From: Apostichopus japonicus
Taxonomy: Eukaryota; Echinodermata; Holothuroidea; Aspidochirotida; Stichopodidae
Length of the DNA: 64,000 nucleotides
Direction: 5' to 3'
NCBI RefSeq assembly: GCF_037975245.1
Contig: NC_092577.1
Span: 22,284,398 to 22,348,397 of the forward strand
Part shown: one piece after another, positions 1 to 11,966 of the stretch
Position numbering within the stretch: position 1 is the stretch's first letter
Layout: each line of letters begins with the position of its first letter
The notes under the pieces: model-generated
Database searches by the model: none
Told to the model about the DNA's origin: nothing
Seen by the model: only the letters and a program-made list of their open reading frames with translations
Made by a program: the position numbers and the translations under genes

Positions 1-464
1 TAGATCGCTTTTGGAGACCCAGTCCACGTACGTAGCACCAGCTCAAGTACACTTTTCATTTCATGTCCGTTTTGTCGCTCACTACTTTTGGCATTGCGGG
101 ACCCAAATAAAGCAACCTGTGCCTTCCACCTGAACAGCGCGGCGACGCGGCCGCAATGTACACGTTACGTGTGTTATGCTACCACTGCATGAAACTGTGC
201 TATATATTACGTATATTTACATACAGGGTACACTGTACACTGGCAGTATATTACAAATACCGTGTCACGTGATTAACGGTGAACCATCGAAACATATGAA
301 ATTGGCCCGCCCTCTAAAAATTTCCTAGCTGAGAGTGTGCTTTTAATTGTTCCCCAACCAGCAGACACAACACGGCAAACAATCGGTTTTCGTCTAAATG
401 GTTTGCAGAATACCACCACTAGAGTATAACTAAAGATGCTGCATTCTGTTTTGTATGTTGTCTA
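1..464. other. non-coding, nothing recognised
   Basis: I see no gene, repeat array or regulatory motif that I can support here. The hAT-like coding sequence that follows has no ATG at its open start, so its N-terminus may once have extended into this stretch. Confidence 0.4.
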
Positions 465-2200
465 TTGAAGAAAAGCATTTCTAAGGAAAAGGCAGATCCG
501 GCTTGGGTGGACCTGGGTGTACGTACGTGGCACAAGATGAAGAGTCTCGGCAAGGACAAACACGGGAGGCTTGCAAAACACTTCACTTCTGAGTGTCACC
601 GGGCTGCTCTTTCTGCCTACTGCAGCTATCTCAACAAGAACAGGCACATTGATGTTCAGCTGGATAAAGCTACTAGGAATGCAAGAATCCAGGAGGCCGA
701 GGACCTCGCATACAATCGCGAGGTTGTATCCATACTGCTAGATGTCACCAGGACCTGGCACGGCAGTCCCTCCCATTCAAGGGGTCAGGTGATGTCCAGT
801 TACACGGCAGACACGTTCCCATCCTCAGCCGGCGGCTTAGTGACAAACGTATGAATCCGTACCGCGTGACATATTTGAGTCCGCAGTCTCAAAATGAATT
901 ATCATTTCATTATTGGAGGCGGAAATACGCCAGCGAGTGGTCGACGAACTTCATGCTGCTGGGATGTTCGCCATCATGGCAGATACGACTCCTGACGAGA
1001 ATCACATACAGACCAGTTATCAGTGGTTGTCAGGTATGTGACTGAGTCTGGCAAGCCAGATGACTTCTTATTGACTTATTGACTCTCGACAAAACTGGTA
1101 AAGACCAAGCTGGTCAAATTGTCTCTGCAATGGACAAGTTGGGGTTCAACACGACCGAGCTTTTTGTTACCAGTCTTATGACTTCGCTGCTGCAATGTCT
1201 GGTAAATTTAGTGGAGCCCAGAAAGAACTCTCTGACATAATTGGAAGCAAAATCCCATAGATACCATGTCAGGCACATCGGTGCAATACTGTGATCGAAC
1301 ATAGCTGCAACCCAAGCACTTTGGGTGTGTGCAATGTGCGATACCATTCAGGAACTATGTTTTCTTCACATCGAGCACCAAAAGATTCCAACCAGTGAAG
1401 GATCAAGTGGGAGCTGTAGAGCCTCATGCTGCGTAAGCTGTCGAAAATCAGGTGGAGTGCAAGGGCCGAGAGCGTACAAGCTGTGTGGACTTCATTTCAA
1501 GACATTGTAGCAGTTTTTAAGCACATCGGAGGGAACCCAGACATCGACAAGGTGACTCAAACAAAAGCATCCGGCTTGAAGAAAGATGCTCGACCTTGAC
1601 TTCATTGCCACTATAATGTTCATGAAAAATATCATGTTTTTCATCATGTCCAAGCATCTCGTTGAAAAGCTCCAGGAAGTCGATCTCAATGTCTTGGATG
1701 CAGCGGTTCTTGTTGAGGCGACAATGAAGGTTCTGGATCAAATTCGAGGGAATGACCAGACGATGACCGATGTGATTGAGGCGTCATGCCATTTTGCGAA
1801 GCAACTTGGAATCGACCCTGAGCGACATTTCACCTGTCACCACCGTCAACGGAGGGTCCCAAAGCGACGTGATGACAGACCTGACACAGGTGTTCGTCTT
1901 ACACTTCACGCATTCTATGGACAGCAGTTCAAAGAAGTCCTCGATGTCCACATATGACGAATGCGGGAACATCTACTTCAGTTTCAAGATCCACAAAAGC
2001 CGCTGTTCTCATGCCTGCAACCACCAATTGATGCATCGGAAGCACCATCCATTGCTGCACCTTTTCCACCTGCCCATGCTCCAGACCCATCAGCCCAGAC
2101 AGCCCTTATGGCAGAGCTTCAGGTTTTAGCTGAACTATGTCCCCAAGATGAACTGTCAGAGGTAAGTCTGTTGAAGAAACGACGGGTTCGACTCCAGTAG
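465..2200 (+). pseudogene. decayed hAT transposase (ZMYM/TTF-finger type)
   Basis: Pieces in all three plus frames follow the order of a hAT transposase of the ZMYM1-like, TTF-finger group. First comes an N-terminal part ending in HFTSECHRAAL. ILLDVTRT follows, and a one-base shift continues it as LARQSLPFKG near 750. A catalytic-Asp region with ADTTPDE lies near 980. The Cys/His segment CQAHRCNTVIEH is near 1270 and the conserved Trp region KTRW near 1440. A longer open stretch from 1586 (LVEKLQEVDLNVLDAA) ends near 1957. I count at least four frameshifts or stops, so no protein is made. The open frame begins without an ATG, so the start is missing or in an unseen exon. No target-site duplication or terminal repeat was found. 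A related, better preserved C-terminal half is at 48.5-49.6 kb. Family assignment rests on motif order only. Confidence 0.7.
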
Positions 2201-2883
2201 CTCAAGACATAATTGGTACTTGGTTCACGCACCCATGTATTCGATAGCCAGATGTAAGTAACACCTATAGTTCCTTGTTTTATTTTCCCAAAAAGTCATG
2301 CGGTTTCATATTTTTAAGTGGTATTGCTCCAACTAAAAATATTTCTGAAAAAGTATACATACTCATTGCGATGGTTTGAGCCCGAGAGGCGTAGGCGAAG
2401 CCTAAATACATTCACCAATGTACTTTGCAATATAAGGTACCGGTATGCAACTTTTCTTCCTTATCCAATTCATTCTTGTTCTGCCAACTACCATAAAAAT
2501 AATACCGAAATGGGAAATTCTACGGTCCCAAATTTGACTTAAAATATGCACCCAGATTGCATCTACGGGCGTTTCAAAACTAAAAATTGTGCCATAGACC
2601 CCTCCCCCAATTCAGTCATCACTTCCAGATCCGTCGGCAAATAAAATTCTCCACCCCCCCAACAAAAACCCCTTCGCTACGCCCCTGACTAAATGACACT
2701 AAAATTTGACATTCTGATATTTCTTGGCACATCTCAACAATTGGCAATGACACCTACTTGAATATCAGCAGGTTTAATTTTATGGAAAGAGGGCACAGCT
2801 TTGATTCATGAGAGAAATTCGGGTGTAAAGGGCGAAGATGACAACCAGAAAACACACCCAAAAACCAAGACAGCAAACGTCAA
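2201..2883. other. non-coding, nothing recognised
   Basis: AT-rich sequence after the hAT remnant. It has a C-rich patch at about 2580-2680 and no open frame with family features. Confidence 0.4.
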
Positions 2884-2953
2884 AGCTCGATGCTGATTGG
2901 CTGATAAAAAATAAACATCTAATTTTTTGTTACCAGCCAATCAGCATCGGGCT
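2884..2953. repeat. 19-20-bp inverted repeat carrying paired CCAAT boxes
   Basis: The left arm (2888-2903, CGATGCTGATTGGCTG) and right arm (2934-2949) are perfect reverse complements over 16 bp. With one mismatch the match extends about 4 bp outward. The 30-bp spacer is AT-rich. Each arm contains an inverted or direct CCAAT core (GATTGGCT / AGCCAATC), so the site could bind NF-Y as a divergent pair or simply be a small foldback element. No gene start is evident beside it. Confidence 0.7.
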
Positions 2954-3255
2954 GTCATTATGTAAGGCTTTCACTTGTTATGCTTTTGTTGTCAGTGCTT
3001 TCAAAATTACAACTAACATGAGTTTATATGATGAAACAAGACTGCTTTAGCCTGCAAACGTCACTTTGCTACTGGACAGTCATCTGCTTAAGTCAGTTTT
3101 GAACAGAACTCGTAAAAATAGGTGTCCTTAAAGTAAGGATTACCGAGAATTTCATGCATTTTGTAAAGTTGTCAGAGGGAATAAGAATATGGTCATATCA
3201 TAGAGATAGAGGATGGTCTGACATACATGGCATAGGGCCTTGCTAGACTTGCTTT

Positions 3256-3625
3256 CAGGTCTATAGAGACGTCAGGTCCATAGAGACGTCAGGTCCATAG
3301 AGACGTCAGGTCCATAGAGACGTCAGGTCCATAGAGACGTCAGGTCCATAGAGACGTCAGGTCCATAGAGACGTCAGGTCCATAGAGACGTCAGGTCCAT
3401 AGAGACGTCAGGTCCATAGAGACGTCAGGTCCATAGAGACGTCAGGTCCATAGAGACGTCAGGTCCATAGAGACGTCAGGTCCATAGAGACGTCAGGTCC
3501 ATAGAGACGTCAGGTCCATAGAGACGTCCGGTCCATAGAGACGTCCGGAACATAGAGACGTCCGGAACATAGAGACGTCCGGAACATAGAGACGTCCGGA
3601 ACATAGAGACGTCCGGAACATAGAG
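3256..3625. repeat. 17-bp minisatellite, about 22 units
   Basis: The unit GGTCCATAGAGACGTCA is repeated head to tail without interruption. The first unit carries a C-to-T change. The last six or so units shift to a second sequence class with CCGGAACATAGAGACGT. Every unit holds the palindrome GACGTC, one base short of the CRE octamer TGACGTCA. The 17-bp period gives apparent open frames on the minus strand; these are artefacts of the repeat. Confidence 0.95.
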
Positions 3626-4290
3626 TTGTAACCGTTCAAAACAGTACCCGCGAGGCTGATTTATTACAGCAACCTCCCCGCGCTGGGCCATGGGTGTCCG
3701 TGTGTCACGTTCACCCGGAAAGCTTGCGAAATAGCCGATTTAAGTGGGTTGGGAACACATCATTACTCGTTAGTATTGTGGCTAAAATTGCGAGCACGCT
3801 TTCTGAACATGATCCTTATGTTTTTGAAACTTTTCTTGTGAAATTTGACTTTCTTTTTTTTACAGATGTACTTTTTTCGTCCCGTTTTTTGTAATTTTTT
3901 GTCTCGTTTTTTCCCCGCTTTTTTTCCGAATTTTTGTTCCCGCCAGCCGGGTTGGATTGCCCGCGAACCACGGTTCGGACGGTTCGCAAGGTTTTCCAGC
4001 CCTAACCGTTAGTCTAGCTTTAACAATTTTCTCACTACATGCAATGCTGCCTATTGCGTATATTCACATGCATGCCTCGTGGTTTGGGCTTCAGGAGGAA
4101 TGACATTCTAGCCCAACTTCACGTAGGTCCGTAAACGGTACTTTCACACTGTGCAAACATTAGTGACAGTGTGCGCTACCGTAAGTAATGCTTACACGAT
4201 CTTTTATTTGTCGAGTCCAATATAGAGTAGCTTGCAACTTAACTTACACACTCAGTGCACACAGCTGAAGTACACTACGCCGAGCTGACT
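3626..4290. other. non-coding, nothing recognised
   Basis: T-rich runs at about 3840-3945 and otherwise unremarkable sequence between the minisatellite and a LINE tail. No supported gene. Confidence 0.4.
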
Positions 4291-4462
4291 TTGTGCTTTT
4301 TACGTGACCCGCCATGCGGGATATAAAACGTCACGGCCAAACCGAACCATCCCATTCTGAAAAACGAAACTCGGGTCAAGCGAGCCACTAAAACATACGC
4401 CCGCCGACCTGCAGAGACAAAACGCCCAACCCCCCACTGACATTCAAAAAACCACAAATCAC
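4291..4462 (-). mobile_element. family A LINE, 5'-truncated 3' end
   Basis: On the minus strand this is the last roughly 170 bp of the LINE found at 40.5-45.4 kb. It has the same 3'UTR words (TCAGTGGGGG, CTCTGCAGGTCGG, GAATGGGATGGTT, GGCCGTGACGTTTT). It then carries the true 3' terminus that the long copy lacks: a small hairpin CCCGCATGGCGGG followed by TCACGTAAAAAGCACAA. This copy therefore defines the family's 3' end. Severe 5' truncation is the usual outcome of target-primed reverse transcription. Confidence 0.85.
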
Positions 4463-5001
4463 GTCATAGGTCACTGTAGATCACGTGATCATCATATCGC
4501 TTTTCGCGAAAAGCCGAATTTTTTGTTTGAAAAATGAACGAGTTAAAGAATTTCAGCCTTTCAGAATTTCAGCCTTGAATTTTCACATGTGTAAAACGGA
4601 AACCAACTAGAATACTGTTGAATAAAATCGTATTTTTTCGTCAATGCTCAAAATCGCTATCGTTCATCCTTAAAGATATAGTAAAATGACACTTGATATA
4701 TTCACAATATCACTCGATAAAAGTTGCTTACCCCAAGTAATACACTAATTCATTGAAAAAAACAACTTCACACCAATAAAACAAGCATTTTTTGCCAAAT
4801 TTAGACCAATGTTTACGATGACCTACTTTCTCCCGAAGTTGCGCTCCAATGTAGGTCAAGCTTTTGTTCGCTCTCATGACGTAGAAAGGTGAACGATTCA
4901 GACGACTGGCAAAATATCTTTATACTGTAGTATATAACCTACACACATCTTCACATGACACATTATACATAAGTTTGTAAATATCACCAAATCAAGTCGG
5001 A

Positions 5002-5231
5002 ATGTCGTCAAATGACGAAAATAGTGGAAGTAAGAGTGAACAAATGTTTCTAGAATGTGAAGAAGACGATATCGACGAAATTGAAGCCGGTGAGGATCCT
5101 GAAAACGACCGTCCCGTGGGCAACGCAATTAAGCCTTATCTATATGAACCAGAGGACGATGAAGATGACGACGAAGAGGGAGGGAAATTAGCGAACCACG
5201 TTCGCATTCATCGAATACATTCGTTAGATTG
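5002..5231 (+). CDS. P2X7 intracellular-domain-like protein, exon 1
   Basis: Opens with ATG at 5002 and encodes an acidic, low-complexity N-terminus (ECEEDDIDEIEAGEDPE, EPEDDEDDDEEGG) with the short motif IKPYLYEPE. This resembles the YxFEP stretch that precedes the Cys-rich P2X7-C-terminal-like domain in many invertebrate cytosolic proteins. It ends HSLDW at a good donor (TTG|GTAAGAAG), leaving phase 2. The exon at 21678 begins with the one base needed to finish this Trp codon and continues with Cys, giving the family's WC junction. I therefore infer that the two exons belong to one gene with a 16.4-kb intron. The proteins lack the P2X channel part, so ATP-gated channel activity is not implied. 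Their function is unknown. Confidence 0.65.
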
Positions 5232-5278
5232 GTAAGAAGCAACTACAAACTGAGAAACCTTTTTGATTCCTTGGCGGT

Positions 5279-5873
5279 AGCCGTAGGAATCTATGCGGTC
5301 ATGACTGCGTGTATGTGTTTGTGTGTATGTGTGTGTGTGTGTCTGTGACGCCAAGCTTGAAATTAGGTTTTCTCAGCAATCCCAAGGTAGATTGATCTCA
5401 TTCTTGGTACATAGGTTACCCATCATGAGTAGACGATCCCTATTTATTTTGGTGCTAATATCAGGAATATTAATGAGTGGGCGGGGCTTAGAGTGATTTT
5501 CAACAAATGTCAATATCTTCGCAACCGTAAGTTAAATTTTCATGGAACTTGGTTTGGTGGTACAAGAGGAAAGTCCTATATGAATATGGTGACAGTTTGT
5601 CCAATCTCATTATTATTCATGAGGGGCGGGGCTAAGTGTTCTTTTTCGCCAAAAAATCTTGAAATTAGATTGCAATCCCAAGGTGGATTGATCTCATTCT
5701 TGGTACATAGGTTACCCATCATGAGTAGACGATCCCTATTTATTTTGGTGCTAATATCAGGAATATTAATGAGTGGGCGGGGCTTAGAGTGATTTTCAAC
5801 AAATGTCAATATCTTCGCAACCGTAAGTTAAATTTTCATGGAACTTAGTTTGGTGGTACAAGAGGAAAGTCCT
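5279..5873. repeat. dispersed repeat with an internal ~220-bp tandem duplication
   Basis: A TG-rich microsatellite (about 5308-5345) leads into a module at 5356-5577 that is repeated almost exactly at 5658-5873. Shared words include TTGATCTCATTCTTGGTACA, GATCCCTATTTATTTTGGTG, ATATTAATGAGTGGGCGGGG and ATATCTTCGCAACCGTAAGT. Diverged relatives with the same TG tract and ATTAATGAGTGGGC core are at 16735-17050 and near 20820 and 36060. It is a middle-repetitive, non-coding family of unknown mobility. Open frames inside it are not genes. Confidence 0.8.
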
Positions 5874-6708
5874 CTATATAAAAGTGTTGTTTTTCATTTT
5901 GGGCGATATCCAAGATGAAATAGCATGATTCGAAAGGCAAAATATGACTTTGGTCGATATATGGTGTCCCATTTGGCGTTCCATTGGACTCGGGAGTTAA
6001 TTGTGCGATGATGTGATTATGATAACACCACAGAACTAGAACACGGAGAATGACGTCATGCAAAGGAAAGTGAAGCACCAATTACACTAGGTTGATATGG
6101 CAAGAAGGTTCTACGCGTAATACAAATACTGTGATAAATGCAAAAACTTTAAAATAACTGAACGAGTTGTTCCTTCTTGGAGGTTATCACACTTACTACA
6201 AACAGCAATATTGAAAATACTTTGGTTGAATATGTTTGTTTTTCTTTGGGAAAAATATGAAAATATACCCGTTTACTAACGTTAACAATGTACGTAAAGC
6301 ACCAGCCTTACGCTGTATTTTGCCAATAACACTGTCGGCTTTCTCCGTGTTCTATTTCTGTGGGTAACACATAATGATACGCACAACAGTGGATACGCAG
6401 TGTCACCGGCCGTACGTATTCGTTACAGTACATTTGGCAACCGTTCCGTCCGTTCATCTGATTGTTAGGGTTGCTCCGTACTACCTGCTAGTGCTAGCTT
6501 CGCCTGGTTACGTGAATCAAAATATCGTAAGTAGCCTAGACAACAAATCCTCACTTGCAAAGGCTAGGCCCTAACGTAGTCACTCTAATTAAGTCTAGCC
6601 TAATTTTAGCCCAATGCCGTTTTATACTACTAAGCTAGGCCCTAGGCTAGGAGGATGTTAGGCTAGGCTGTAACGCTAATATAGGCTAAGTTAGATTACA
6701 ACATCATT
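5874..6708. other. intron 1 of the P2X7-like gene, non-coding
   Basis: Inside the inferred long intron. It contains AGGCTAG/TAGGCC-type words from 6560 onward. No gene is recognised. Confidence 0.4.
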
Positions 6709-6846
6709 CTGCAGAATGCAATGCCCCATCCGGTTTTGTCGTTCTCAACATGTCACGCTTCACTGATCTACACACAATTGTATAGGGTCCAGACTGGCTT
6801 AAATTAAAATACACACGCCAATCAACAGGGGCATTGCATTCTGCAG
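6709..6846. mobile_element. MITE-like element, 138 bp, perfect 19-bp terminal inverted repeats
   Basis: CTGCAGAATGCAATGCCCC at 6709-6727 is matched by its exact reverse complement at 6828-6846, with a 100-bp non-coding interior. Size and structure fit a miniature inverted-repeat transposable element. The flanks are ATT and TTG, so only a possible 2-bp TT duplication is visible and the superfamily cannot be named. Confidence 0.6.
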
Positions 6847-9800
6847 TTGCTTCCATCATTCTTCCTGACATATTTAAATCAAATAATATATTTATAATAA
6901 TATTCTTCCTGACATATAATAATATTCTATATTTATAATAACATTCTTCTTGACATATTTATATCCAATAGTATATCCAATAATATTTTTCCCTTTGACT
7001 TTAGGCCTAGGTACTACTAGTTTAGAATTCTTTAAAAACGGTAATTCTTAAAAGGCAGGTTAGGCCTAAGCATAAGGGAAAATTTTAGCAATGGCTAAGT
7101 TTGTTTTGTACAATCCATTTGAGGATCCTTGTATTGTTTGTAGTAAAAAAAATTATCATTAAATATAACATCTTTAGGAAATTGGAGGAGAATATTTGAA
7201 GGTGGTTGAATACTGGGCATCAAAAGTAAATTTGATGCCCTGTATAAAAGACTTGATTAATTAATGATGCTAAAGTTAGGAGTTTTGTACATTTCATATA
7301 GAAGAAATTATTTCTGACAAAATTGAAGGTATAGTTCAAATCAGTACAAAGATATTTTAAATAAAAAACTTGGCACTGGGATTTGCACTATTTCACCTAA
7401 TCTGTACCTGTGCTTGAATGGATGAAACGTTCACGTTATCAAAGTGACCCCCCCCCCCTGTCAAATGGAATACAAATGGAAAATATTTTGGTGGTTTCAT
7501 GTTGGTGACTTTAATAACAAAGGAATGCATACTAAATTATATTAATTCCACTCTTTCTGAAAAGAATAGTTGCAAATGTTCCTTAAGGGGTTGAATACTG
7601 GGTATTCTACCCTAAGCGCTAGGCTACTGTACCTACCCTATACATGGACAATGGCGGGCTGATGTCACTTTCGGACAGAAAGAATGTTTTATACTTTCCG
7701 GCATCTTAAACGATTAGTGTTTATTTCATGAATAAATATTTAAGGATATAGTAAACTTTGGTACAATTTTTTTTAATCATTTTGAGCTCATTGGCTACTC
7801 AATTACTGTAAGAGATTATGATGACAAAGCTTGATATTGACTAGCTAAACCAGTAGGTCTTGTAATGATTAGCTTTTCAGTGTAATATACTGTAGTTAAT
7901 ATTAATCCAATAAATGTTTAAGGAGGTATGGGGATCTGTTGAGATGAAAGTACAAACAGTTGATGAAATACCATAATACTGGGTGTTTGTAATCAACACA
8001 TCAGTGTCAATTATTGAGTGGACATTTGAAGTTCATCGGTTGCTTAAATCTAGAGTTAACTAAACTATATAACAAGCCAGACAAATTCAGAAATTTCTTG
8101 TTTAAAAGCTGCATATTTCATTACTTTAATGATAAGATTTTATTGCAAGCAATATTGCTAGAAGGATTGTAGTTTCATTATAATTTTTCTTTAGTATTTT
8201 TACAGGGATGTTGTTCTTTTAAATTAAAAAAAAAAAGCAAAAATCATGATTTAAGTCCTGATTTAAAGCAGTTTAATCGATTTAATGAAATAAATCATGA
8301 TTTTTTTCAATTAAAATCAGTCATTTAATCATGATTTAACTCCTCTTGATTTAAATCAAACAACCCTGATTATAACTCTGTCTTTTTACCTCCATGGTCC
8401 GATGCAGTAAGTATGATTTTGCACACGCATTGAAATTGAGCAATCAAATTCTTGGAATCCAAGCATGTGATGCAATTTTGAAAACCAACTTCTGAATCTG
8501 TCTTATTAGTTTTGGCTCTGGATTATGGAAAAACATATTTATTATTACTGCCAAAGCAACCGTAATCTTTTTTTGGGCCTTCTAATTTAAACGTGAAGCT
8601 ATAAATAATCATCGAAAGTTTTGTCTGTTCAAGAAAAAAACATGCCTGTATTTCTAAAGCGTACTCAAAGTCTAGCACTAAGTACGTACCAGCAGCATGC
8701 TACTACACGTGGTTTGCATAGCGTATCCACGTAAGTGTATCCATATGCGATATGTTCACACTTGTACTTCTTCACTGCTTATGAATGGTTTACGTTTATG
8801 AACTACTACTGTAGTATAGTAATATTACTACTTTTATAACCTTTCATAACTCACAAGTAGCCTACAATACGCCACGTAAGCCCACTTTCTTTGTTCCGGT
8901 GAGTATTTTAGTGTAATTATAATACTTAATAGGCCCTAACGTTAGGCCTACAGTAGATATTCTTAACCTAACGATGACTAACGTTAGACTACCAAGGTCT
9001 TAGGCCTAGGCTAGGTTTGGCTTAGTGAATTTACGCCCGATTTTAGCGAACTTATAATTGGACAAGGATGAGCATTTAGGCTACAGGGGGCAATACATAA
9101 CTTATAATTGTTTGAATTTACCTCCAGGACCTAAAATATGCTGTAATTCCAATTGGCAGTCTAAGAATTATTGAATTAAGATAAAGCATATAGTTTTTAG
9201 GAAAAATCACATAGGGCCTAACTTAGGCCTACTGTACAGCCATTTAAATACAATCCAGTACAGCAAGGACCAGGGGTCTAATTTCACAGAGGCCATAGCC
9301 TTGGATACTCTTGCCAAATTTTAAGCTCAAACCAGCTATAGGCCTAAGCTGTTTGAGCTTTTGTGATTATCCACCATCACTCTAAAAGTTATGTATCTAG
9401 GCCTAGGTCTATCTATGTATCTGTCAAGAATTGATCAAATTGCTTTCATTTGCATGCACTTTGTTGCAATTTGATGAAACTTGGACACAATGATCACCAA
9501 GTAAGTAAGTGGTGGCCATTTTGTGAAAATCTCTGAAATGCTTCTCCCAGAGATTAACTTTGATGATAATGCATGAAACTTAGTGACAATTATCATTGAC
9601 CATTAGTACATATGGAGTGTATGCAAAATTGAGGTTAAAGGTCATTTACTTTTCTTAATGTGAAAATACATCAAAATATACCCTTCCTACATTTAGTGTT
9701 CTTTAAAGTTTATTAGAATTTTCCTTTTGTAGTATTTCCTTGGGATGTAGGATCTAACATCATTTGGGGGGTATATTAGGCCAAATATAAAATTGACAGG

Positions 9801-10120
9801 TTTGAGCTACGGTTCATTGGTGCTGTGGTTTCTTTAAGCATTGATACCCTTTAGCATTAGACAAAGTCATAACACCAAATGACTAAACATAAGGCCAAAA
9901 TGGCCTGCCCATGTGATAAAATTTGAAGCATGGATCAGCATGGCAAGTTACAAAGTGCCTTGTATTTTATAGGAGGTGTATTGAAATGTTCATAAGTACA
10001 GATTCGTTGTCTAGAAAACAAAAACTGATTACAAGATTATTGGTACCAAAGCAACTTGCTTCCTGCATATTTTCAATAAATACACAGAGAAAATAATCTA
10101 GATGTATCCATCACTCACTT
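6847..10120. other. long non-coding intron stretch with low-copy repeats
   Basis: No open frame with family features. Contents: polyC at 7448-7459; an AT-palindromic repeat at 8236-8372; TAGGCCTA-rich patches at 8930-9420; and a diverged module with ATTTGATGAAACTTGGACAC (about 9420-9680) that also appears near 14950-15370 and 18.1-20.6 kb. It lies in the inferred P2X7-like intron. Confidence 0.5.
8236..8372. repeat. ATTTAAATCATGATTT-type palindromic repeat
   Basis: Five or more overlapping variants of AAATCATGATTTAA and GATTTAAATC alternate in both orientations. Such self-complementary AT-rich modules are usually non-autonomous DNA-transposon debris or simple expansions. No terminal repeat or target duplication could be fixed. 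Confidence 0.5.
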
Positions 10121-11792
10121 CCCAGACGAATTTAAGGCAGGAAAACCCTGGAATTCCCTGGAATATAAGCCAGGAAAAGCCTGGATTTAACCCAGGGAAA
10201 TCCGGGGAAATTCCTGGGCTTGAAAATGGTAATTCGGACAGGAAAAGCCTGGTTTATATAACTCATTTAGAGCCAGGTTAAGGCCGGACAAGCCTGGATG
10301 GTTAACCCAGGTTTACCCCGGAAAAGCCAGGTGTCTAGTGTGTGAGTGAAGAGCCAGGAAAAGCCTGGTATATGCACACCCAGGATTACCCAGGAAAAGC
10401 CAGGTCCCTGTTTATATCAGTAAGGGGCCAGGAAAAGCCAGGTATACATACCCAGTATTAAACCGAAAAAGCCAGGTGTCCATGCTTACCCTATATAAAT
10501 TATCTTGCTGGCTTAAGTTGGCAGTTACTTTTAGCTTATGGGAGGTTAGTGTGTTTGTGGTATACGAAATTTTCATAACTTTAAAATCATGAATTATATG
10601 TATATGTAAGGGTGTTAGCGACTGAAAATAAACGTTTGTTCTTGATCAGAGAACTCTGGGTTTGGTGTGATGACCAAACACAGAACAAGACACATAAATA
10701 TGGAACACTCAACTGGATTGGATCAAAATAAATTATAATTATGATTAACAAACAATATACAGCTGATCTGATCCCAGTCAAAGAATTAAATAAAACGACT
10801 TAAAGTCGAGAGGTGCACCCAAATGTTAAAGTTAATACACTTAATTTATAAATCTGTTCTGGTGATTGGTGTGCTGCTGACATCAGGTACAGATCTTCCA
10901 CGACATCAGATCTTACACGACATCAGTAAAGTTGAACAGAATAAATTGTATGATAAATGTCCGATCCCAACAAAATAGTATCCTTTAATTAATAAGCAAT
11001 AGTGTCCCAGGGTGTCCTTTCAGTAAAATAATGTCAGTTATAACAAATGGTGTCCCGGAATATCCTTTATGGTAAAATAATATCCTGTAAGTAAGTAATA
11101 TCCTTTATAGTAAATAATGTCCTTTATAGTAAAACGCGTGCCAGACTGTCAGGTGAATATCACTCCTTCCATAAAATAATAAGGACTACAGTAACTTCAT
11201 TTTATAAATTAAGGTTTAAAACAAACTATCCAGCATTAAAACTATATTTCTCGTCTTTTGCAACTGTCTTGCTCCAAGACTCATGGCCAACTGCCTAACT
11301 CCCTATACCCTCACAAAACTCTTTTGTTCCTATAATATATATACACAGACCCCTTTTCCTGTGAGAGCTAATTTCCAGGAAGAACAAAGATAGTTGCTTA
11401 GCAACCCAGAAGAGAGAAATCTGAATCCCCCCGACCACAACACTTACAAATATACTGTACAAATGTATAGCCCTCTGTACAGTGAGCACTGCACTAATAA
11501 ACAAGTAAAACTATGGTACAAAAGAAAACTTTATGTAAGAGCTGACCATCTTACAACTAGCTCATACTGGGTAAAAGGCAAGCTTGACTTTTCCTGCCTA
11601 GCCAGGACAGCATTGCCCTCGCTTTTCCTGCCTAGTGTGGACTTGTTAGGCTGGGTGAAGCCAGGAAAAGGCTGGACTTTCAAAGTCCTGGCTTTTCCTG
11701 GCTACCTGAGGCAGGAATAAAGCTTGGATATCCAGGGAAACCCGGGGTTTTCTTGACTCTTGCTTAAAAGCCAGGAATTATTTTCGTCTGGG
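10121..11792. mobile_element. foldback-type non-autonomous DNA transposon, 1.67 kb
   Basis: CCCAGACGAA at 10121-10130 is matched by TTCGTCTGGG at 11783-11792. Both ends carry arrays of a short near-palindromic module (CAGGAAAAGCCTGG and variants). At least six units lie in the left 360 bp and several, mostly inverted, in the right 220 bp. The arms can therefore pair along their whole length. The centre holds an imperfect ~20-bp array (ATATCCTTTATAGTAAATAA, about 10975-11130) and no transposase frame. The repeated subterminal module looks like transposase-binding sites. Flanks are ACTT and TTAC, so a 2-bp TT duplication is possible but unproven. The superfamily is not identified. Confidence 0.65.
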
Positions 11793-11966
11793 TTACAATG
11801 TGAATTCTGAAGTCAATCCTAAATTCAAACCTACTTAAGAATACTAAAAAAAACAAATCCTTCAATTTTTGTAAACAACAATTTCAGTTGTTTGTACTGA
11901 GCAGGACAGGTAAACACTTTTCGTTAACAAGTATTAAATGTCTTTCAAATTACATTTTTCTTACAG

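Noticed and set aside
3256-3625. CRISPR-like array
   Set aside because: Units are contiguous 17-mers with no unique spacers, in an animal-type genome: a minisatellite.
3476-3691. Minus-strand open frame with repeated YVPDVSMFRTSL-type peptide
   Set aside because: Produced by the 17-bp period of the minisatellite.
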